Source: Psoroptes ovis (taxonomy: Eukaryota; Arthropoda; Arachnida; Sarcoptiformes; Psoroptidae). Taken from it: a DNA stretch of 64,000 bases. The position numbers and the translations under genes are program-made. Positions 14,033-26,000 of this stretch are shown in pieces (the first letter of the stretch is position 1; each line of letters opens with the position of its first letter). The notes under the pieces are model-generated. The model ran no database searches. It was not told where the DNA came from and worked only from the letters and a program-made list of their open reading frames with translations. The stretch lies in NCBI GenBank assembly GCA_002943765.1, contig PQWQ01000001.1:4251501-4315500 (forward strand), in the 5' to 3' direction.

Positions 14033-17000
14033 TGTGAAATGATGTTGTTTAAATACAATAATGGCAAGTATAAAATTGATTTAATGTGATATAATTTTCA
14101 ATGTTTTATATCATTGATTGTTGAAGAATCAAGATCAAAAAAAAAAAAAAAAAAAAACGATGAAGAATGAGAGAAGAAGAATTTTCTCACCATATACACA
14201 AATGTAAATAATTGAGGAATGAAAGGGTTAATTGAAAATGAATTTATTCGTTGTTTTCCTTGGAAAAAAAACTAAATTATATCATTCCGTTAATGTATTC
14301 AAACATTATTTTACCCAGATCATTGTTTTAACCAAATCAAACATAGATAAATGAATAAATAAATAAATTCATATGAGAAATTGTGAATGTTTTTTCTCAA
14401 ACAAACAAACAAACAATTGAACAATTGTTCGTCACTTGTTGTATTGTATTGTGTGTTGTACTCAATGTTTATCCAGGTGTAAAATATGTTTTCGTTGATT
14501 TCATTTTATCTGTTGATGTATGTGAATTTGTGAATATTAAAAACGATATTTTGTTGATTTTAAAAATGGTTTAAACGGTAATTTCCCAAATGAAATACCA
14601 TATGGCCAGGTGTATTCGCCATAATATATCATTGATATCAGTGAAATCAATGAAATACTGCGAAAAATATCGGGAAAAATCAAAGCAATTTACCACCAAT
14701 TCAGCCGAATTGATCTAAATGATCATTGAAATTGCTGAAATTACTGAAATTTTCAAAATTTGAAATGACAATTTCACTGATTTTCACCGATTTCCATTGA
14801 TAATAATCATTGTTTTTAAACACTTTGAAACATTGTTACCGAAAAAAACATTAAAATTAATTGACCATTAATTTCTTGATCGTTATTTTAATCATTTGTC
14901 ATAAATTTTTAAATTTTCACTACGGGAAAAAGCGAAGAAAAAAAATAACATTATATCAACCTGTTACCATTTACGATATTTGATTTAGTATTTATCGTTG
15001 ATCTATATTTTGATGAATGTGTTAAAACACACTTTGGGAATGAATATGTATGTGACCGAATGAAAATTGGCGAAAGGGTATCCTACAATAACTGCCTAAG
15101 GAAAAAAATCGAGAAAAAAATTATCGCATCATGTTCTTGGTCGATAGGGATGACAAAAAGTCAATTATGGTCGTCTCCAATTCTTGACCCTTCCGGTCCA
15201 AAAAGGGGGTCAAAAGTCAATAATTGCGATATCTCGGTCGTTTTAAGAGGTGATGTCTCAATTTTTTCAATGATTAAAGATTATCTAGCCATTAATCATT
15301 GGTGAAAATATCATTGATTTAAAAAGATTACTTTTTGAGATATATTCATTTGAAGTTACTATTTCCATAATCCTATGGGTATTCGGCTGACGTGTACACG
15401 TCAAAACTGAAGTTTGAATGAATTTTCACTCACTTGAATCAAACAACTGTTTAAATAGTTGTTTAGAACACAAGCATTGCTTTTTTCTATGGTCTTCAAT
15501 TGATGACCATTAAAGCCCAATCATTGTCATTCAACACATTCTTACAACAACAACATATAGAATAAAAACTAAACAAAAATCAAAATCACATTTTATTTTT
15601 AAAAATATTTACAAGAAAAATATCAAGAATAATAATATATATTGATGCGAATTATCCATTTAGGATATTTTCGCTTAAAAATTATAATGAAATGAGATTA
15701 TTTGCAAAGTTGTTAGTGTTGTATGTTTATGTCGCCTGTGTGTAAGTTGGTGTGTCATGTATTTTTTAAATGTGTGCATTTGTTTTTAATATGTATAAAA
15801 TATATTCAATGTTAGTATGTTATGTAATTGCATCTTTTTCGGCGTTCGTAAAGTGTGAGCAGTGAAAAAAACAGAGCAAGAAAGAATCACACATCAATAT
15901 CACTTTCTTCATCATCAAAAACATTTGGAACGTGATGATCAAAAATGTTAGTCAAAGCCTTCGCTGGAAGGAATCTACGGTTTTTGTACATACCATAGCT
16001 CAGATAATATATCAGAGCCGCAACATGTGAACACGAACCAATGGTTCGGTTCCCATTCGCACAAGTACAATAATGGCCTAGTATATCATCTATACAATTG
16101 CCATTTGGTAGATACTTGACATATACTTTGTAGGTCTTGGAATTGATATGTCTCGATCGCACTGACCATCGAATCAAGTACATATCTCTGACCATTTTTT
16201 CCAAAAGCAATTGATCTTGGTCTGTCAACATTTCTCCTAGGTACGATATCGATTGAGACAATTGATATGACCCAGTACAAAATATTTTCAGCTGATCCAG
16301 CGACAATCGCGGAAAATCATCAAGATCTCTGCTTCCGATGTCGGTGAATATGTTTTTTTTATAATTAATATTATTAACTATAATATATTCACCGAGATCG
16401 TTGTTTGTTGATTTCATTTTAATCATTCGCTCAACCACTGCATCAGAGTCATCTTGGTCGCTTATGAGTCGCTTACTAAATCTGTTAACCAGATAGCAAG
16501 CGATTCTGCAAAACAATGATGCTTTTGGTAGCATTTGATTCAAAAATTGATGATGAATAAGTTTATATTTTTGTGCAATGATTCCATGCACTGCTTCCAC
16601 TGGCCAACGAATCTTTGTAACGCAGCGTGAATAATTAGATTCACCTGTTGTTAACTGATTACTCTGGCCTTTCAATGCTGGCATCTTCACCTCATAGCCA
16701 GACTGCTCCAAGAACGCCTTTATATCTCGAAATCCTCTATCCAAAACAAAAATATCCCCTGTTAAAAGTGGCGTAGGATTAATTAAAAACATTCTAAAAT
16801 ATATGTACATTTGAATATTCACCTCTTCTTAAAAGTCGGGACAATCCGTTTGGGTCATCGAGGATTTCTTTCAGTATGGACGCATCATTCATCGATCCAT
16901 AATATGGTCCAAACAAGTCTATTACCAAGCCATCGGTCGTGCAAACTGTAAATGGTTTGCACAGGCTGGTCTTTTTTTGACCTGAATAGGACTTCCTCTG

Positions 17001-20000
17001 ATACATGTTGTTTGACGATTTTTGATGACGTAAATACGTGCCATCACAAATGATTACCAATTTGCCATCAACGTCATCAAACAACCTTCTAACAAAGAAT
17101 GAAGTATGGTCATTGATTAGGCTTTCTCGGTCCACATTTCGAACACCGAATGATGATGACAATATTTCTGATTCAAATGCTATCATTATTGCATCGATCT
17201 GATCGATGATATTTTTTTCTGTCATTTTATTGTCAAACATCGCTGCAATCAATTTGTTGGGTAAGCCAGTTTTCAATTTAATTAAAAATACTATCATAGC
17301 ATCTTTAATGGATCGTTTTTCGGTGTTTCGCATCGTCTTGATCTGCGAACACAGGTCTTCTATTTGGTCCATCGTGTGACCTTGATAAAAAATTCATTTA
17401 AATCATATATTTAGCATACTACAGAGCCTAATAATGATAATTACCAGTAAAATCATATATATTTTGATTGTTGAAACGTTCGCTTTTTTTTCATTTAAAC
17501 CATTAAGAAGTTCAAAATAATCTTGGTTTTCGATTAATGTGGAAAGTTGATGTATTTCAATCAAGTCAACATCATCTTCATAAAACAGTTTGCGGAACAA
17601 GTGAGCAGGACAGCAGCGATTTCCTTTAGGAATGATCATTTTACGCAGTTTGAAAACTTGTAGACGCGCCTCAAATGGCACTGTAACGAAATTGGTCTTA
17701 CTTCCACAAATAAAACATTGCGCGTGTGTTGCACTGCAACGTGGATGTGGCACTTCAATCATATTGTCATCTCGTTCTATTTCTTCACATGTATATGATT
17801 CTTCTGATGTTCGTGAAGATTGCGATTTGATTGGTGATGAATAATCTGATTCGCAATGATATGGTGTTGATGATATCGATGCTATTGCTGATCTTGATGT
17901 TGAAGGCTCTGGATCACTCAATTCTGTTGCTGGCTCTGGATCACTTAATTCTGTTGCTGGCTCTGGATCACTCAATTCTGTTGCTGGTCTTGATGTTGAT
18001 GGCTCTGGATCACTTGATGTTGATGTTTGAGATTCTCGTTTTCTTCGAAGACAGAGAATTTTCGATACCTTAGAGCAGCATGAAAAACAAACATAATCAT
18101 TGATGTTAACCGTTTTGTTCAATGCTATGCGAATTTTTTCAATATATTCTTCTTCTTTAACACATTTATTATATTTATGTCGTAAAAATTTTTTGCAGAC
18201 AGCACAACGCAATTGGTAAATCGATTGTTTTTTTTGGTCAGACATTTTGACAATCTTCGATTATAATTATCTTAGATGATCTTGCGAATCGTGTTATTTA
18301 AAATTAAATTCGAAAATAAAATTAAATTAAAAACGAAATTCAAAAATTCTGTATCGATTATTATGGACTGTGCCAATAATCATAAATGATGATTTGAATG
18401 TGTGTTGGTTTGAATTTATATGTCAGTCGCTATTCCTCAAAATAGGGTACAGAGCACTAACCAATCAGCTTCGAGTATTCGAGGAATAGGTGAGTGCTGA
18501 ATCGGTTAAATCGAACCTCTGAGATATGAAAGAAATTGATTTTCGTAAAAATAATACTTCAAGAATTAAAGCTTTTTTTGAAAAATGTCAACAATACACG
18601 AATGTTGTGAGACACTGAGAAATGAGTCGAAACAAGATGGACAAAGAAAAGATAGAACCAGTGCCAGATGGTATTAATGAAAAAGCGGCAATTAGATTGG
18701 TCAAAGAAAAGATGGTCATATCGTGGGACCAGACAATGAAACTGGCGACAGAAAGGATTGACATATGTACAAGACCCTTAAGTTATTACATTAATGGGTA
18801 AAATTCTATTGCTATTAGGCCAGCATCAAGACACAGACAATCGTCTCCATGGGCTGAGCTTTATAGAATTGACTTTTCACACAGGTGCAAAAGGCCTGTG
18901 ACAATATCATAAATATTCCACACCAACACACATTCAAACAATTTCGATTTTATGAAACTACTCGATGCACATAAACGTCTTGATGACGGTTTCGTTTATA
19001 ATCGATTATAATTATTTATAATCAAAAACCGAACCTTGTTCATCGATATGAAGTATCATTACATTTGATGAAAATTCTAGCAACATTACACACGACATAT
19101 ATATTATATTAACAGGTTTAAAAAATACCACTCTAGTGTTAAAGTCGAATCTATTGTGTTAGGCCCATGGAGACGAATGTCTGTGCCTTTGATGCCGGCC
19201 TAATAGCAATTAAAATATTTTTTTCCATTAAGCGTATTAGCTTAAGCGGTCTGATGATGGCCAGTATTCAATTCGTTTGACACTCGGTCGTAAACTCTGT
19301 CTGGCGCCGTCTACATATTTTCTTTGACCATTACATTTACCGCTGTGCCGTAAGTTCCATCTGGCACCATCTTCATATTTTTTTGGCCATAATATTTGCC
19401 GATCTGTCTTTGATGTTTCACGGTAATCTTCAATTTACTTTAATACCAACTCATGTAAGACAAGAATAAGTTGAAATGACCAATAAGAAAACTTATAATG
19501 CTAGCACTCTAAACGGCTATTTTAACAAATCCCCGAAATCTTCAGTTTTGACGTGTACACGTCAGCCGAATACCCATAGGATTATGGAAATAGTAACTTC
19601 AAATGAATATATCTCAAAAAGTAATCTTTTTAAATCAATGATATTTTCACCAATGATTAATGGCTAGATAATCTTTAATCATTGAAAAAATTGAGACATC
19701 ACCTCTTAAAACGGCCGAGATATCGCAATTATTGACTTTTGACCCCCTTTTTGGACCGGAAGGGTCAAGAATTGGAGATGACCATAATTGACTTTTTGTC
19801 ATCCCTATTGACCAAGAACATGATGCGATAATTTTTTTCTCGATTTTTTTCCTTAGGCAGAATGACTCTATCTTATTGTAGGTTACCCTTTATTTTTAAA
19901 TTCATTTTTTTGATTTTGTCAAGTTTTCAGTTTTTTTGCACTCAAATTTTCAATGACCCTTGATACAATAAACCGGTGAAGCGTTGAAATTTAGTCGCTC

Positions 20001-23000
20001 GATCTCTAAGGATATCTTTGCTTAATTTTTGATTTAAAATTCAATTTTTCACCGAAAGCTTATTCGAATGATTTCGACTTTCATTTATTAAATCCATTAA
20101 TTTATTGATTAATTGAATCGATTCAATCAGATTTGATTAGCGACAAATTAGCGTAATATTGTCACCATCATCATCGTCGTCATTATTTTATTACCATGAT
20201 TATCAATGATTATCACGATTATCATAATCATCGTAATTGATATTACGTTAATCATTTGCTGATGACGATCGATGTCAACTATATTTCGAATCGGAACTAT
20301 ATGTGAATTTGAAAATTGTTAAAATCATAATGCAGATTATGATGTAGATTCATATGTAAAACATGTTCAATATACATATGTTTATGATCATCAATCAATC
20401 TATACTTTTGTACATGATGTTTCGATACGTTTAGATTATTATAATAATAATGATTTAATGTACGTCATTTCCTGTTTACAATTCTTGATTATTTGTATTT
20501 TTATTATTGTTTTTTTTTGGAATTCAACAATAAATAAATTGAATATCCGAATAAGTAAATAGAATTATATAATTCTTGTAGAGAATCATAAGAAAATTTC
20601 AGAATTTTTATTCAATTTTCTTTCGTTGTTTTACTTTCAATTTTCTTCGTTGAATTTTTCGTCGTATTAATTTCATATTAATCTTATAATGATTCTGTCC
20701 ATTATTATCATTCTTTGTGCATTACATGGTTTATATATGAATGTATCAGATGATGATGATGATGATACATTCATATATATATCAACGATGTTTCACAAAA
20801 AAAATATATAATTTAGATTCAGTATTTACGTGAATTATCGACATATATACCGAATACGATCGTATTTCGTTAACGAAATTTGAATGAAATTATATCTTTA
20901 TTCAAACCATACCGACCTATACTATGATATGTCATCACAAAATACACGCAGACACTCATAGAATCAATGATAATTTTATTATAAAAATAATGGAATTCTG
21001 TATGTTTGTTTTGTTTTGTTTTAGAGAAATGTTTTAATTTTCCAAACTTTTAAACATGTTCAAAACTGATATAGAATATAAATTCATAGACATATTAATA
21101 TATATTTGAATGTTTTCATTGATGTTGCAATTCGTTTGTGGTATTTATTTCGGCGCGTCTGTGTCGGTGTTTGTTTGTGCGTATGTTTGTCTATATTAAT
21201 CCACAATCTATATTAATGTGTCTGAATCATCAATCAATGAATGGAGGCTTACAGCCAACAAAAAAGAAAAAATTCCACGTTGGCCAATTTTTTTTCGCAT
21301 TCATTCATTCTTCATTCATTCATTCATTTAAAATATAATTTCTGTATTCAAGAATCGTAGATTCTGCCGACGATTCTTTGAAAAGTTTTAAATTTATTTC
21401 AATAAATTCGTTGACGAATCAATTCTTGGGGAAATTTCATTGAATATTTGAGGCAAAAAAATAAAGTAATAAATAATAAATCACATAAATTCTAAGATGA
21501 TTATTTTAATATTTTCTAAATTTTTAAAGGTACATACAGGATTATTTTATCAAAGATTTGAATTGAAATAGGATATATTTGAGAGAGTTTACTTTGAAGA
21601 TTCAAATTTCAAAAGTTACATACATTCAGACATTATAGAAGGTCAAGGTTCAATTGTTTGAAGAAAATGTTTTGAGGAAGAAAATTCTTCAAAGATACGA
21701 AATATCACCTTGGGGATTCAAAATATTTTGAATTAAATTGAAACTAATCCAATAAAATGAGAATAGTTTGACAATTTGAACGAATTTGGAGATGAATTTT
21801 AAATTTTACTGAAATTTTAAGCTAAAACATTACTTAAAATACACCTTATCGTTATAAGTTGATTATATTCGGAAAAATTCAAAATATTAAATGTCAACCA
21901 TTCTTTTCCATTTTTTCAGGTGAAATCAGGTGCCAAATCTATCAATGGTAATTTAATAATACCTCAACAGCAGCAGCAGCAGCAACAACAACAATTATCA
22001 ATCGGTACAACAAATGGTACATACAATAATCAACATCAACAACAACAACCAAATGATTTAAATATAAATTATAATCAAACATATCATATGCAACAACAAC
22101 AACATCAACAACAGCAACAAAAAAATCATAAATCACAAACAATATCAATGAAAAATATTTCAAATAATAGCAGTAATGCTACGACGATACCGTTATTGAT
22201 AACACCTTCGCCACCACCGCAACCGCCACCGCCAACATCATCGGCACCAATAGCAACAACAATGGCTCCTACGATATTATCATCGAATAATAAATCAAAT
22301 TATCAAATTAAACAATCAAAATTACAAAATGATTCGAGTCATTCTATGAGTAATAATAATAAAATTGATAATAATAATAATAATGGTACATTATCAATGA
22401 AAAGAAATTATAATAATATTAAAGATAATTTAAACAAAAGATCAAGTTCAAATTCATCATCAACATCGACAACATCATCATCATCGACAATGTCTTCATC
22501 ATTATCATCCACATCGTCATCGGCATCATCATCAACAAATTCATCACCAAAACATCAACAACAAACAAAATTGTTGAAAAATCATAAACTATTATCATTG
22601 AAAGGTATGTGTGATTGAAAAAAAATGAAAATTTCTGTCAAATTTTTGAATTTTTCTTTGTCAATTTGTAAATAAATGGATATGGTTGGTAAATACAATC
22701 ACACATTAATCATACAACCATACAGTACAGGTAGAGGAAAATCATTACAATCAAACTTGTTGAAGGTGTTGAATACATGTATTTGATCGGTAGATTTGAT
22801 TGAATATAAAGTTAAATGATTCAATTGATGATAACAATGACAGCTGCCATGTACACCAACACGCTAAGCCTAAGCCTTTATGTACTTATTTATCAAATTT
22901 TGATCAAAAATATTTTCAAAAGTGAAAATCATTGGAAATATTTTCATTTCTAACATTATTCAAGCATAAAAAAATGATAAATTATCACGATTATTATCAT

Positions 23001-26000
23001 TGAACAATTAATACATGATGATGGCAAATAATTATTGGTCTAAAATCCGTATTTCTGTGTGTGTATGTAGGTTTACCTTTGTTTACATTTGCTCAAATAT
23101 ATTCAAATATTTCATGATTTTTTTTTCTGATGATAATTTGACAATCTAAATGTGTACTATTTGGCTGAAATACTGATAACAAAATTTCTACGAAAAAAAT
23201 TTCTGTGAAAAATTTCACAAAAACAAAAACAAAATTTCTACCGGAATTATTTGCAAATTTTACACATTTAAAATAATGATAAATTGATGCATTTCATTAT
23301 TGTCGAAACAAATTTCCAGGTCATCAAAATGCTGTCGTTGTTTTTACTGTTGTCGCTAATATTTTTCGAACAAATATTTGTTATTTTTCCTTCATTTTTT
23401 GTTTCTCATCGAAATTATCATCGAAAAATTTTTTGGTGGAAATGTGTGATTTGATATTTGAAAGCAGAAAAAAAAGACCACCATGATTTTTCATGATTTC
23501 TCGATGGCGATGGTGATGTATTTTTTGTCCAACCATCGACATGGTAAACAAAATTTTTTCAGTATTTTTTCAGTTCTTCTTCTTGGCAAATTTCAAAAAA
23601 AAAAAAAAAAATTAAGCAAACAACACCACGAAGGTTGTTGTGTGTCGGGCAATCAATGGTGGTGGTGGTGGTGGCGGTGGTGATGGTCAATATGTTTGAG
23701 AGTAAAATGTACATACATGCACACACACACACACACAGTTATTTCATTAAATACTGTACATTTTTGAATGTTTTTCTTCTTCTTCATTTATTTATTTCCG
23801 CATTCTTATCCGGCATCATCATCATCAATCGTCGTCGTTGTTGTTGTTGTTGAATAATAACGACGATAATGATAATAATCGGTAGTAAACAACTTTGAAC
23901 AACCTAAACAACAACAACAACAAACATTATTATTATTATTCAATGAAAATTATACAAATAAACAAGTTTAAAAATGAAAAAAAAATTCATAGAAAGTATT
24001 TAAAAAAAAAAATTGAAGAAATTTCGGCAATTTTTCATTGATTTTACAATTATTATTATTAAATATACAATCTCTTCTTATTTCAGTTGTTGTAAGAAAA
24101 AATATACATTTAGTTGAAATCATATATCAGTAGTAGAAATCAACATAAACAACAACAACAACAGCAGCAGTACTTTGACTGCCACAAATTATTAAACATT
24201 TAAACATTTAAAAATTTTCCATTTCTCTTTCTCCATCTCTCATTTCAATCTATCTTCGTTTTCATAAAATTATTCAAATTCAAAAATATTCATAATCAGA
24301 CATTGTTGTTATTCATTCATTTATATTTGAATATGTATTTATGAATATTTTTAAATTGAATAATCATGTTTATTATTATTATTATTATTAATATTTTTCA
24401 TTTCCACCAAATTGTTTTTGTTCGTTTTTCATTCATTCATTCATTCATCAGTCGTAAATATTCAAAATAGCAATGATGATAATACTATTCGTGTGATCGT
24501 ATTACTTACCACTGTGATCGATCAAAGCATTTGTTTTATAAAAAAAAAATGGCACAAAAATGGTCAAGATGATGATCGATTGATGGTAACCGCCATGGAT
24601 GTCTTGCTTTTGTTTTGCTTTCATTTGTTGTTCCAATTTTGTATTTCTTTGTTTACTTGTCTAATGCTTTCGTTTGATCATTGATTACATAATAATTGGT
24701 ATACGCGATGATGATGTGCACGTTGCTTTTGTTTATATTGTTGTTGTCTTAGTATTACATCGCGACTGCAATCAAATTTCTCTTTGAAATTTTCATTAAA
24801 TTTTCAATTCATTCACACGCGAACATAAAGTTTCTGTTCATTTCAGTGAAATGAGCTTTTTTTCGATTATCTGCTTCAAAATCAACTTCCACATTTAATC
24901 ATTTGTTTTGTTTACACATGTCATCATCGTTGATTTGATTTGATCTTGGTCGAAGATCGTCGTCGTTTTCTGTTTGTTTATCTGTTTAAATGTTTGTCTG
25001 CTTGTCGTTTGATCCAATCTTTTTGCCTGTTTCTTTAGGCTGAAAATGAAACAAACAAACAAACAAAAAAATGAAAGAGAAAATTAATAATATCATGGGC
25101 GAAAAAATGATGGGCGTCATACTTTATTACATACGAAGTCGTCGTCGTTGTTTAATTTATCATATGTTTATCTTGATTTCATTAATCATTATTATCATTT
25201 GTTTTGTTTTTGTTTTTGTTTTCAGCAAAATTTCAAATTTTTTTAAAATTAATTAAGAATTAAGGTTACACATTTGTAATGAATGATTATCATAATTATT
25301 TTTGAACAAAAAATAATTATTTGTGTCTGGGTTTTTTTTCAATTATCATTTTTAAACAAGTTTAATTAATTAAAATTTAGAAAAAAAAATTGTTACAATT
25401 TGAGTCAAAAATTATCAAAGGAACCAAAAGAATAATAAATCAAAGCAAAATAAAAGCCGATCATCTGGCTCAATGAATGGGTCCGAGTTGATTTTGCCAT
25501 TATTATTTATTAAATTAATCTGCTAATTAATTGAATTTTCAGGCGAATGTCTTTACAGTCTAGTCGATTCAAATGTTCACCTTGTTTCATTAATCGTGTT
25601 GATTTTGTTTGTTTTTTTTTTTGTTGATTAAATTTAATTCAATTAGATTAAAAACAAAAATAATTGAAAAAAAATTCATTTCCATTGGCGACTATTTTGA
25701 CCGCTATTTCAAATTTTTTTTTTGTTTTTTGTTTTTGTGGAAGGAAAATTTTCATATTTGAGTGAAAATAGAGTAAAATTCCATTTGTGAATTTTGTCTA
25801 AAGAGGGGAAAATGAGGAAAAATTTGAGGTAGTGGCACGTTAAATACTGGAAAGAGAATTATAGTAAAATAAAAGAGGAGGAATTATGTTTTCTTTTTTC
25901 TTAAAAGATTAATAACAGTAATACGATGTGCCACTTTTTCTATCCCCCTTTGCAAAAATTATTCCTAGATTCATTTAGTTTTATTAATTTCAAAAAGTAG

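Larger units (their letters stand above)
15073..19891 (-). mobile_element. DNA transposon with ~345-bp TIRs, DDE transposase and SWIM finger
   Basis: The ends are long inverted repeats: left 15073-15412 and right 19540-19891. They are nearly identical apart from scattered substitutions and a 12-13 base insertion near the outer right end (about 19861-19874). Both begin AAAGGGTA[T/A]CCTACAATAA. Between them, all on the minus strand, lie a zinc-finger ORF (17403-18245) and a two-exon transposase (15887-17372). A 1.3-kb 5' region carries its own imperfect palindrome. The catalytic core resembles DDE_Tnp_4-type (PIF/Harbinger and ISL2EU-like) transposases. No target-site duplication is evident: the bases outside the TIRs are CG on the left and AT on the right. 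The element lies antisense within intron 1 of the LARP4-like gene. Exact superfamily is uncertain. Confidence 0.88.

Noticed and set aside
15060..15305. 81-codon + frame at the transposon end
   Set aside because: It is the left terminal inverted repeat read as protein; the same sequence appears inverted at the other end, so it is structural rather than a gene.
15060..19895. Target-site duplication of the transposon
   Set aside because: Bases outside the TIRs (CG left, AT right) do not match at 2, 3, 4 or 8 bp, so no duplication can be claimed; end erosion or a different boundary is possible.
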